Shown one piece after another: positions 44,910 to 53,681 of a DNA stretch of 64,000 nucleotides. Where the stretch lies: positions 86,064 to 150,063 of the forward strand of contig JADJVX010000023.1 of the NCBI GenBank assembly GCA_016710385.1, in the 5' to 3' direction. This DNA is from Actinomycetales bacterium. GTDB lineage: Bacteria > Actinomycetota > Actinomycetes > Actinomycetales > Dermatophilaceae. How positions within the stretch are numbered: position 1 is the first letter of the stretch; each line of letters opens with the position of its first letter. A model generated the notes under the pieces. That model saw only the letters and a list, made by a program, of their open reading frames with translations, was not told the DNA's origin and did no database searches. Made by a program: the position numbers and the translations under genes.

Positions 44910-44960
44910 ACTGACGCGTTTGGTTGGTTGCCGCGCCTGGAAGCAGCCAAACGCGTCAGT
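44910..44960. terminator. 14-bp inverted repeat between convergent trpG and pknB
   Basis: ACTGACGCGTTTGG at 44910-44923 and CCAAACGCGTCAGT at 44947-44960 are exact inverse complements around a 23-base loop that can pair further. Outer arms ATCGCAC (44890) and GTGCGAT (44959) add symmetry. Probably a bidirectional terminator. Confidence 0.55.
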
Positions 44961-45037
44961 GCGATAGCTGACTGCGCTCACAGCGGGTGCCCTGTTCCTC
45001 GAAGTCCGGTCGTCGTCCACTTCCGAGGCTCACCTGG

Positions 45038-45080
45038 CGAAAGATCGCGATCTTTCGAGGGCGAGGGCGAGGGCGAGGGC
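45038..45080. repeat. 20-bp perfect palindrome followed by a GAGGGC hexamer repeat
   Basis: CGAAAGATCGCGATCTTTCG at 45038-45057 is a perfect palindrome with no spacer, immediately followed by about four GAGGGC units to ~45080. It lies downstream of both convergent genes, in the gap 44851-45120. Unlike a terminator it has no loop; a protein-binding site is as likely. Confidence 0.7.
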
Positions 45081-45120
45081 GGGGACCGGTCAGGCTGCCG
45101 AGTGCTAGCCCGCACCCCGG

Positions 45121-47035
45121 TCAGGGGCGCGGGGTCTGCCCCGACGAGCCGGACGTCGCGCCGGGGTTCGACGTCGTCCCGGGAGTCGAGGGAGTGAAGG
45201 TCACTGTTGCCGTCGGACGACGCGAGACGGTCACCTTGACCGTGGACCCGACATCGACGAGGGTGTCGGGCGCGATGTCCTGGGCGACGACAGTGCCCTC
45301 GAGCTTGGTGTCGTCCTCGACGCGAGTGGTGTCGTCGTAGACGAGCTTGAGCCCGGTCACCGTGGTGCGCGCCGTGTCGGTGAGCAGGTCGACCAGCCGC
45401 GGCACCTTGACCTTGCCGCTGGCGATCCGCAGCGTGATCGACTGGGTGAGCGGCACGATGGTGCCCACCGCCGGATCGCTCGACACGACGGCACCCTTGA
45501 CCTGCGAGGGGTCATCGATCTCGACCCAGCCGGTCACGGTGAAGCCGGTCGTCGTCATCACCTGTTTGGCCGACTCGAGCGGTTGCCCGACGACATTGGG
45601 TACGGCCTTCTCGCCAGGCCCGCTGGACACCTCGACCGTGACCGTCGACCCGATGGGCACCTGGGTGCCGCGAGGTGGGCGCGTGTCGACGATCAGGCCC
45701 ACCGCGACGTCGGCATTGCGCACCGGTTCGGAGACCATGACGAGGTTCTTGGCCGCCAGGATGGTGCGCGCCTGCTCTTGGGTCTGCCCGGCCAGCGGCG
45801 GCACGTCGACGAGGGTGGGTCCGGTGTCGCGGAAGAGCCCCTGGGTCAGCGCGGTCGCCAGCACGAGCGTCACGGCCGTTGCGATCCCCAGCAGCAGGTA
45901 TGCCGTGCGCCGGCGCCGTCGGCTCGCGGCCGATCGTCTGGCCACCGCTGTGGTGGGGGGCATCTCGACGGGCGCCGCGTGCCTGCGCGCGGGTGGTGGG
46001 TAGCGCCTCGGCGTCGGCGGACGGCATACCGGCGGGGTATGCCGTGCCGTCGCCGGCCGCCCCGACCGCCCCATCCCCGACAGCCCCGACCGCCCCATCC
46101 CCGCCAGCCCCGACCGAGTCCCCGTTGCCGCGAGCCACCCAATCCGACTGCGCGCCAGCCGTACCGAGCGCGGCGGCGCTCACCTGCTGACCGGAGCGAG
46201 CGCGGGCCAGGTCGGTGCGGAACTCGGTGGCGTCCTGATAGCGGCCGTCGCGGTCCTTGACCATCGCGTGCAAGGTGATCGCGTCGTAGGCCGGCGGGAT
46301 GTCCGGCTGCACGGACGACGGTGCGACCGGCGCCTGTCCGACATGTTGATAGGCCAGCGCCACTGCCGTGTCGGCCACGAACGGGGTTCTGCCGGTGAGC
46401 AACTCGAAGAGCATGCAGCCGGTGGAGTAGAGATCGGACCGGGCGTCGACCGGCATACCTTGGGCTTGTTCGGGGGAGAGATATTGCGCCGTGCCGATGA
46501 CCGCGGAGGTCTGGGTCATCGTCGCCGCGGTGTCGGCGATCGCGCGGGCGATGCCGAAGTCCATGACCTTGACCTCGCCGGTCGGCGAGAGCATGACGTT
46601 GCCGGGCTTGATGTCGCGGTGGACGATGCCCATCGAGTGGCTGTAGGCCAGCGCCGCGAGGACCCCTTCGGTGACGCGGGCGGCGTCGCGCGGGGCGAGG
46701 TGGCCTAGCTCGTTGAGGCGCTCACGCAGGGTGCGGCCGCGAACGATCTCCATGACGATGTAGGGCACCCGGATCGGGTTGCCGTGTGGGTCGAGGCCCT
46801 CGTCGTCGCCGGAGTCGAAGATCGCGACGATCGACGGGTGGTTGAGCTGAGCCGCCGCCTGCGCCTCGCGGCGGAAACGCACGAGGAAGTTGCCGTCGCG
46901 GGCCAGATCGGGTCGCAGCAGCTTGATCGCGACCGGCCGCGACAGCCGGGTGTCATAGCCGGAGTGGACATCGGCCATCCCCCCGCGGCCGATGACGTCC
47001 CCGAGTTCGTACCGACCACCCAACAGTCGGGTCAC
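45121..47035 (-). CDS. pknB: Ser/Thr protein kinase with extracellular PASTA domains (apparent frameshift in the linker)
   Basis: Start GTG 47035 with GGAGG at seven bases. The kinase domain is complete: IGRGGMADVHSG (P-loop), VAIKLL, HRDIKPGNVML, DFGIARA and GTAQYLSPEQAQG. It is followed by a Gly-rich linker containing a 24-bp repeat. The juxtamembrane RRRRRTAYLLLG, one membrane helix and about four PASTA modules (to 45121) are in the next frame, so a +1 shift lies between about 46020 and 45965. PASTA modules bind peptidoglycan/muropeptides and PknB controls wall growth. Last gene of the fha-pkn operon. The shift may be a sequencing error in GC-rich DNA or a real truncation releasing a soluble kinase. 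Confidence 0.85.
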
Positions 47036-47057
47036 GCGCTCACCTCCGGCAGCACGA

Positions 47058-48682
47058 CTATGGCGCCTGCGTCGATGCCGACGGCGCCGACGTGCTGAGG
47101 CTAGTCGCCGGCGAGCTCGAGGTCGGCGCCGGGCCCTTGGAGACGGTGATGGTGATCTGGGTGTCGACGGCGACCGTGCCGGTCGGCGCGATCTTGAGCA
47201 CCGTGCCCTTGGCCTCGGTCGAAAATGCTTCGACCGTGCGGAGTTTGGTGAACCCCAGCCCGGTGAGCGTCTGGCGGACGGCACCGATCTGCTGCCCGAG
47301 GTAGTCGCTCTCGAGGATGACCTTGGTGGCGACACTGGTGGTCGAGGGCGCCGCTGAGGTCGTCGTCGGCGGAGCTGACGTGGTCGTCGGGCTCGCGGAC
47401 GTGGTCGTCGACGCCGAGGCGGACGTCACGGTCGGCACCGGCGCGGGCTTGACCGGCTTGCTGTCCCGCGTCTGCCAGTAGAAGAACCCGCCGACGAGCA
47501 ACGCGACGATGATCGGCACCAGCCACCACCATCCACGGCCGCGGCGCTCGTCCTCCTCGTCGTCGTAGTACTCGTCGTCGTCATACTCCACCGGCACGGG
47601 CGGGTATGCCGTGTAGCTGGGTGCCCCGGCCGGCAGCACCGCCGTGGCGGCAGCCGGTGGAAAAGCCGGTGGAAAAGCCGGGGCAACCGTCGGGGGGGCC
47701 GCGGCCGGCGCCACCGGGACGGCAGGGCTGGGCGGTGCGGCGACCGGCGGGGGCACCACCTGGGTGGCATCCCCCAGGTCGGGGCGCGGCGGGGTCGGGC
47801 CGGGGAAGGCCTGGGTGACCCCGAGGTCGCTGATCGGCACCACATGGGTGGCCAGGCTGGCCTCATGCACCCCGGCGACCGGCATACCGAGCAGGGCGGC
47901 GAGCGAGGCGGCACTGGCCGGACGCTGGGCGGGTTCCTTGGCCAGGCACGCCTCGATGGCCGCCCGCAGCGGGTCGGTGACGTGCTCGGGCAGCGGCGGC
48001 GGGGCGTCGTTGATGTGCGAGAGCGCGGTCGCGACCGCGGAGTCGCCGTCGAACGGCCGTGTGCCGGTGAGCATCTCGAAGCCGACGACACCGAGGGCAT
48101 AGAGGTCCGTAGCGCCGGTGACCGGGCGACCGAGGGCCTGCTCGGGGGCGAGATATTGCGGCGTGCCCATGACCTCGCCGGTGCGGGTGTGGCCGGAGCC
48201 GTCGGTGGCGCGCGCGATGCCGAAGTCGGTGAGCTTCACCTGGCCCTCGGGGGTGACCAGGATGTTGGCCGGCTTGACGTCGCGGTGGACGACCCCGGCC
48301 TCGTGGGCGGCGGCCAGCGCCAGGGCACACTGCCCGAGGATGGTGCGCACCCGGTCGGCCGGCATCGGCCCCTGCCCGATGATCGTCGAGAGCGGCTCTC
48401 CCGGAACGAGTTCCATCACGAGGTAGGCCGTGCCGTCCTCCTCGCCATAGTCATAGACCGTGGCGATGTTGGGGTGGGACAAGCCGGCGGTATGCCGTGC
48501 CTCGTCCCGGAACCGCATCGCGAAGGCGGTCTCCTGGTCGGCCCGGGGCGCATGACCTTGACGGCGACGATGCGGTGCAGGACGGCGTCCCGCGCGGCAT
48601 ACACATCGCCCATGCCACCGGTGGCGATGCGCTCGGTGAGGGTGTATCGACCCCCGAGCGTGCTTCCGATCGTGGGACTCAT
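47058..48682 (-). CDS. pknA: Ser/Thr protein kinase, PknA-like, with one PASTA-type domain (apparent frameshift near the N-terminus)
   Basis: The natural start is ATG 48682, overlapping the pbpA stop (ATGA). The N-lobe reads GGRYTLTERIATGGMGDVYA and VAVKVMRPG, then the frame is lost. The other frame continues DQETAFAMRFRDEARHTAGL through HRDVKPANILV, DFGIARA and GTPQYLAPEQALG. One extra G in the GGG run at ~48543-48546 would rejoin them. C-terminal half: Pro/Ala-rich linker, acidic patch (DDDEYYDDEEDE), membrane helix WLVPIIVALLVGGFFYW, a Ser/Thr-rich stretch and one PASTA module (YLGQQIGAVRQTLTGLGFTK). M. tuberculosis PknA lacks PASTA, so this one differs. Confidence 0.85.
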
Positions 48683-50136
48683 CGGGTGATCACCGCTTCC
48701 ATGACGGCTTTGGCTATCGGTCCGGCGAGACGGCCGCCGGCGGCCTCCTCGCCCATGTTGCCGCCGTCTTCGACGACGACGGCGACGGCGACTTGCGGGT
48801 CGTCCGCGGGGGCGAACGCTGTGAACCAGGCGTGCGGCGGCAGACCGTTGCCCTGCTGGGCGGTGCCGGTCTTGCCGGCGACGGCCACCCCGGAGATGCG
48901 GGCGGGCTTGCCGGTGCCGGTGTCGACGGTCGACACGAGCATCCGGGTGAGCGTCGCGGCGACCTCGGGGCTGACTGCCTGGGAGAGCTGCTGTGGGGTG
49001 TGCTGGTCGAGGATGTCGAGGTTGGCGCCGACGACCCGCTCGACGAGATAGGGGGTCATCAGGACGCCGCGGTTGGCGATCGCCGCGCTGACCATGGCGA
49101 CCTGCAGCGGGGTGACCCGCACGTCGTATTGCCCGATGGCCGACTGCGCGAGCTGCGGTGGGTTGAGCTCGGCCGGCACGGAGCTCGGGGTGACCCGCAG
49201 CGGCACCCGCAGGCTCTCGCCGAAGCCGAACTTCGCCGCCTGGGCGCGCAGTGGGTCGGCGCCGACCTTGAGCCCGAGCCAGCCGAAGGCCGTGTTGCAG
49301 GAGATCTCCAGGGCGTGCTGCAGGGTGGTCTGCTCGTTGGGTCCGCAGGCCGCCTTGTCGTAGTTGGGCAAGCCAACGCTGGTCTGCGGCAAGTCCATTC
49401 GAGCCGGTGCGGGGATCTGGGTCGTCTCGGTGACCGTCTGATTGGACAGTGCCGCAGCCGCGGTGACGATCTTGAAGACCGATCCCGGGGGATAGAGGTT
49501 GCCGCCGATCGCGCGGTTGACCAGCGGCCGGGTGGGGTCGGCATTGAGGGCGTTCATTGCGGCGACCGCGTCGTTGGAGTCGTGGGTGGCCAGCGCGTTG
49601 GGGTCGTATTCCGGATGGCTCACCATCGCGAGGATCGCGCCGGTCTTGGGGTTGATCGCGACGACGGCACCGCGCTGATTGCCCAAGCCCTTGCTCGCGG
49701 CGGCCTGGGCCTTGGGGTTGAGGGTGAGCTGCAGGCTTGCCCCGGTGGCCTGCTTGCCCGACAGCAGGTCGGAGACCCGCTTGTAGAAGAGCGCATCCGA
49801 GGAGCCGGACAGCAGGTCATCGGAGGCCGCCTCGAGCCCGGCCGCGCCATAGACGAAGGAGTAGTAGCCGGTGACGTGCGAATAGAGCGGCCCCTGCGGA
49901 TAGCTGCGCAGATAGGCCAACTCACCGGCCGACGGCTTGGAGCTCGCGATCGCCTGGTCGCCGGGCAGCAGGATCGCCCCCCGCGCGCGGGAGTAGTTGT
50001 CCAGCAGGGTGCGCCGGTTGTCCGGCCGCGCCCGCAGCGAGGGTGCCTGGGCGAACTGGATGACCGTCGTCGCGATGAGCAGCGCCGCGAAGAGCGCGGT
50101 GACAACGCGGGAGAGCCGGATGATCGGGAGGTTCAC
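48679..50136 (-). CDS. pbpA: Class B penicillin-binding protein (peptidoglycan D,D-transpeptidase)
   Basis: 485 residues from GTG 50136. GGGAGG-TATGCC-GTG is the initiation site and the GTGA overlaps the rodA stop. An N-terminal anchor helix (VVTALFAALLIATTVIQFAQ) is followed by a dimerisation domain and the transpeptidase: nucleophile Ser in PPGSVFKIVTAAA (SxxK), SCN in LEISCNTAFGWLG, KTG in VAVAGKTGTAQQG. It cross-links septal/lateral peptidoglycan and partners with the SEDS protein encoded just upstream. Equivalent to Rv0016c (491 aa). Confidence 0.95.
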   Translation of the reverse strand: MNLPIIRLSRVVTALFAALLIATTVIQFAQAPSLRARPDNRRTLLDNYSRARGAILLPGDQAIASSKPSAGELAYLRSYPQGPLYSHVTGYYSFVYGAAGLEAASDDLLSGSSDALFYKRVSDLLSGKQATGASLQLTLNPKAQAAASKGLGNQRGAVVAINPKTGAILAMVSHPEYDPNALATHDSNDAVAAMNALNADPTRPLVNRAIGGNLYPPGSVFKIVTAAAALSNQTVTETTQIPAPARMDLPQTSVGLPNYDKAACGPNEQTTLQHALEISCNTAFGWLGLKVGADPLRAQAAKFGFGESLRVPLRVTPSSVPAELNPPQLAQSAIGQYDVRVTPLQVAMVSAAIANRGVLMTPYLVERVVGANLDILDQHTPQQLSQAVSPEVAATLTRMLVSTVDTGTGKPARISGVAVAGKTGTAQQGNGLPPHAWFTAFAPADDPQVAVAVVVEDGGNMGEEAAGGRLAGPIAKAVMEAVITR

Positions 50137-51524
50137 GGCATACCTCCCGCAGGTGCGGGGTCGCGCAACGGAAGGCGAGCCGGTATGCCGTCCGCTTCCG
50201 GCACGGGGCGCCGCGCCTGGTCGGAGATGCGCAGCAGCAGCGCGACGATCGTCCAGTTGGCCAGCAGCGCCGACCCGCCGAGCGACATGAACGGCGTGGT
50301 GAGGCCGGTGAGCGGGATGACCCGGGTGACCCCGCCGATGACGACGAAAACCTGCAGGGCGACCGAGAAGGCCAGCCCGATGGACAGCAGCTTGCCGAAG
50401 CCGTCGCGCACGCCCAGCGCCGTGCGCAGCCCGCGCTCGACGAACAGGCCATAGAGGACCAGCAGCGCGAAGACCCCGAAGAGCCCGATCTCCTCGCCGA
50501 GGCTGGGGAAGATGAAGTCGCTGTCGGCGAACGACGTGATCCAGGGCCGCCCTTGGCCCAGGCCGGTGCCGAAGAGCCCGCCGGAGGCCATCCCCATCAG
50601 GCCCTTGGCGAGTTGGTCGGATTGCCTGATCGACTCGTCGGAGAACGGGTCGAGCCAGAGCATGACCCGGCGCTGCACGTGCGGGAAGAGCAGGTAGGCG
50701 ACGTAGGTGCCGGCGGCGAAGAGGGTGAGGCCGATGGCGATCCACGAGATGCGTTCGGTGGCGACGTAGAGCATCGCGACGAACAGCCCGAAGAACAGCA
50801 GCGAGGAGCCCAGATCGCGCTCGAAGACGAGGACCGCGAGGCTGACCAGCCACGCGAGGATGATCGGGCCGAGGTCGCGGGCGCGCGGCAGGGTGAGTCC
50901 CACGAATTTGCGCCCGGCCAGCGAGAGCACGTCGCGGGTTTGCACGAGGTATGCCGCGAAGAAGACGGTCAGCGCGATCTTGGCGATCTCACCGGGCTGG
51001 AAGGAGTAGCTGCCCAGGCCGATCCAGATCCGTGAGCCGTAGATCTCCTTGCCCAGGCCGGGCACGAGCGGGAGCAGCAGCAGCGCCAGACCGGCGGCCA
51101 TCGCGGTGTAGGTGTAGCGCTGCAGGCGCCGATGGTCTCGGAGCATCCACAGCACGCCGGCGGCGACGACCAGTGACAGGCCGGTCCACTGGAGCTGGCG
51201 AAAAGCGTTGCCGCTCAAGCTGTCTCGCCCGCCGGCAAGGTCGAGCCGGTGGATCATGACCAAGCCCATGCCGTTGAGCAGGGTGGCGACGGGCAGCAGC
51301 AGCGGGTCGGCGAAGGAGGCCCGCCAGCGCAACACGAGGTGAAAGCCGACGACGAGCACGAGCAGCCCGCCGCCGACGGTCGCGAGGCTCGCGGGCAGGA
51401 CGCCCTTGAGGGCGAGGTCGACGTTGACCCAGGCGGACAGCACGATCGCCAGGGCGAACAGGCACAGCACCAGCTCAACATTGCGGCGGGTGCGGGGGGT
51501 GATGGTCTCGACGGTCGTGATCAC
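50133..51524 (-). CDS. rodA: SEDS family peptidoglycan glycosyltransferase RodA/FtsW
   Basis: 463 residues, about ten membrane helices. SEDS hallmarks: IWIGLGSYSFQPGEIAKIAL, the long loop with QRRVMLWLDPF, MASGGLFGTGLGQG, and the C-terminal GVTRVIPLTGLTTPFMSLGG. It polymerises lipid II with its class B PBP partner, here the adjacent coupled pbpA. AGGGGG precedes GTG 51524. A FtsW assignment is possible, but the operon position matches RodA (Rv0017c). Confidence 0.95.
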   Translation of the reverse strand: MITTVETITPRTRRNVELVLCLFALAIVLSAWVNVDLALKGVLPASLATVGGGLLVLVVGFHLVLRWRASFADPLLLPVATLLNGMGLVMIHRLDLAGGRDSLSGNAFRQLQWTGLSLVVAAGVLWMLRDHRRLQRYTYTAMAAGLALLLLPLVPGLGKEIYGSRIWIGLGSYSFQPGEIAKIALTVFFAAYLVQTRDVLSLAGRKFVGLTLPRARDLGPIILAWLVSLAVLVFERDLGSSLLFFGLFVAMLYVATERISWIAIGLTLFAAGTYVAYLLFPHVQRRVMLWLDPFSDESIRQSDQLAKGLMGMASGGLFGTGLGQGRPWITSFADSDFIFPSLGEEIGLFGVFALLVLYGLFVERGLRTALGVRDGFGKLLSIGLAFSVALQVFVVIGGVTRVIPLTGLTTPFMSLGGSALLANWTIVALLLRISDQARRPVPEADGIPARLPLRDPAPAGGMP

Positions 51525-51536
51525 CGGATCGACCCC

Positions 51537-52982
51537 CTAGCGTGCGGGCCGGGGTGGAGCCTGGGGAGGCAGTCGAGGCGGGGTGGCCGCCGGCTGGGAG
51601 CTGCCGGACGGCATACCGGGGCTGGTGGCTGTTGCCGGTGTCGTTGGCGTGGGGGGTGGTCGCCGGGGAGGTGGTCCCGGGGAGGTCGAGACCGGGACGG
51701 TCGTGCCGCAGGGGGTGCCGCTGGCGTTCTGGGTGCGGCAGTCGAAGGCGGCCTTGCGCAGGTCGTCGACGCGCGCGGTGGCGGCGGCCTGGTCGGCGAC
51801 GAGAATGCCGCCGCTGAGGCTCTCCTGGGCGTAGCCCGGCAGGTCGCTCACGAGGACGTCGGTGCGTTCGCGCAGGGTGGCCAGGCTGATCGGGCCGAGT
51901 TGCTGGCTGATGCCGCGGTAGACCGCGACGTAACCGCCGTCGTTGCCGAGGAAGAGCTGCTGCTGGGTCCAGCGATAGGCGCCGTAGCCGCCGCCGACGA
52001 GCAGCACCGCAGCGAGCGCGAGAATGCCGAGGGTGCGGGCCAGCAGGACCCGGCGACGCGGGAGCACCTCCTCGGCGAGGGTGAGGGGCTCCTCCTCGGC
52101 CGGTATGCCGGTCGCCTCCCGGGTGAGAGCCGCGGCCTTCTCAGCGGGGCTGACCGGCAGGGCCCGGGTGCGCCGACGACCGCGCGGGCGGACTGCGGCG
52201 GCAGCCCCGACGATCTCAGGCGTGGTCGAGGGGGGTTCGCCGGCGTCGTCGGCGGTGAGGTCGAGGACGTCGGCGATGACGACGGTGACGTTGTCGCGGG
52301 TGCTGGCCTTGAGCGCGATGTCGATGCAGCGTTCGGCGGCAGTGGCCGGGTCGGGTGCCTCGGCGAGCACTTCATGGACGATCTCGGCGCTGACGAAATC
52401 GGTGAGCCCGTCCGAGCACAGCAGATAGCGGTCACCGACCTTGAGCTCGCGGATCGACAGGTCGGGCTCGTCATCGGGGTTGCCGGTCATCACCCGGGTG
52501 ACGAGCGAGCGCTGCGGGTGGTGCTGCGCCTCGTCAGCAGTGATGCGGTGCTCGTCGACGAGTTGCTGCACGAACGAGTGGTCCTTGGTGATCTGTGAGA
52601 ACTCGCCGTCCCGCAGCAGATAGGCCCGGCTGTCGCCGATATGGGCGGTGACGAGCTTGGATCCGGCGCGCAGCATGGCGATCGTCGTCGAGCCCATGCC
52701 GCCGAGGTCAGGGTCCTCCAGCATTGCCGCTCTGAGCTGGGCATTTGCCTCGCGCAGCTCCTCGCCGAGCACGCGCAGCGCGGCCTCACCGGACAGGCCC
52801 TCGTCATCCAGCGGCGCCAGCGCCCCGACGATCATCGAGCTCGCGACGTCACCGGCCGCATGCCCGCCCATGCCGTCGGCCAGGACGAGCAGGTGCGGAC
52901 CGGCATACCCGCTGTCCTCGTTGCGGCCTTTCGGGCCGAGGCCCAGGTGGGTGCGGGCCGCGTAGCGCAGGGCGATCGCCAT
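51537..52982 (-). CDS. pstP: PP2C-type Ser/Thr protein phosphatase
   Basis: 481 residues. The N-terminal PPM catalytic domain (1-~240) has metal-binding motifs RNEDSGY, LADGMGGHAAGD, GMGSTTIAML, IGDSRAYLLRDG, CSDGLTDFV and TRDNVTVVIADV. A basic/acidic juxtamembrane part leads to one membrane helix (GILALAAVLLVGGGYGAYRW), an extracellular ~90-residue domain and a Pro/Thr-rich tail. It reverses phosphorylation by PknA/PknB and on their substrates. Fifteen bases from fhaB and twelve from rodA: one transcriptional unit. Confidence 0.95.
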   Translation of the reverse strand: MAIALRYAARTHLGLGPKGRNEDSGYAGPHLLVLADGMGGHAAGDVASSMIVGALAPLDDEGLSGEAALRVLGEELREANAQLRAAMLEDPDLGGMGSTTIAMLRAGSKLVTAHIGDSRAYLLRDGEFSQITKDHSFVQQLVDEHRITADEAQHHPQRSLVTRVMTGNPDDEPDLSIRELKVGDRYLLCSDGLTDFVSAEIVHEVLAEAPDPATAAERCIDIALKASTRDNVTVVIADVLDLTADDAGEPPSTTPEIVGAAAAVRPRGRRRTRALPVSPAEKAAALTREATGIPAEEEPLTLAEEVLPRRRVLLARTLGILALAAVLLVGGGYGAYRWTQQQLFLGNDGGYVAVYRGISQQLGPISLATLRERTDVLVSDLPGYAQESLSGGILVADQAAATARVDDLRKAAFDCRTQNASGTPCGTTVPVSTSPGPPPRRPPPTPTTPATATSPGMPSGSSQPAATPPRLPPQAPPRPAR

Positions 52983-52996
52983 GGGTCAGTCGTGCC

Positions 52997-53677
52997 TCAG
53001 CCGCGCAGTTCGATCGTCGTGCGCCCGATGCGCAGCGTCGAGCCGACGGCGACCGGCTGGGCGCCGGTGAGGCGGTGACCGTCGAGCTGGGTGCCATTGG
53101 TGGAGCCGAGGTCTTCGACCTGCCAGGTGCCATTGCGGTGGATGAGGCGGGCGTGGCGGCCGGAGGCGAAGTCGTCGTCGAGCACGAGCGCGCACTCGGG
53201 GTTGCGGCCGATGAGGATGCCGGCCGGGGTGAGCGGGAGGCTGGTGCCCGCGAGGCGGCCTTCGGTGACCACGAGGGTGGTCGGGATAGTGCCGCGGCCG
53301 CGTTGCGGGGTCATCGAGGGGTATGCCGGCCGCGCACCCGAGTGCGCGGGTTGGCTCTGGCCGTGGGCGCCGGGGTGGGCGCCGGGGTGGGCGCCGGGGT
53401 GGGCGCCGGGGTAGCCGACCGGGCCGGGGATGCCTGCGCCGGGTCCACCTGCGGCGGGGGCATAGGGGGGCGCCGGAGCGACCTGGTTGGCGCCCTTGGG
53501 GCCGACCTGCTGGGGCACCGCGGCAGCGCGGGCGGCCTTGGCTGCGGCCCGCTGGCTGCGGCGCGAGACCCGGGTGCCATAGAGGTCGGTGCGCAGCACG
53601 CCGACGACGCTGAAGACGAAGAACCAGAGCAGGACGACCAGGCCGAGCCGGAAGACGGTGAGGGTGAGTTCGCTCAT
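52997..53677 (-). CDS. fhaB: FHA-domain membrane protein FhaB (FipA-like)
   Basis: 226 residues from ATG 53677. The N-terminal membrane segment is LTVFRLGLVVLLWFFVFSVV, followed by a basic RRSQRAAAKAAR patch and a flexible linker with GAHP repeats (coded by a ~12-bp tandem repeat around 53370-53410). The C-terminal FHA domain has GILIGRNPECALVLDDDFAS and GRHARL, then DLGSTNGTQLDG. FHA domains bind phospho-Thr; in mycobacteria FhaB is phosphorylated by the neighbouring kinases and bridges division proteins. Confidence 0.93.
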   Translation of the reverse strand: MSELTLTVFRLGLVVLLWFFVFSVVGVLRTDLYGTRVSRRSQRAAAKAARAAAVPQQVGPKGANQVAPAPPYAPAAGGPGAGIPGPVGYPGAHPGAHPGAHPGAHGQSQPAHSGARPAYPSMTPQRGRGTIPTTLVVTEGRLAGTSLPLTPAGILIGRNPECALVLDDDFASGRHARLIHRNGTWQVEDLGSTNGTQLDGHRLTGAQPVAVGSTLRIGRTTIELRG

Positions 53678-53681
53678 CCGG

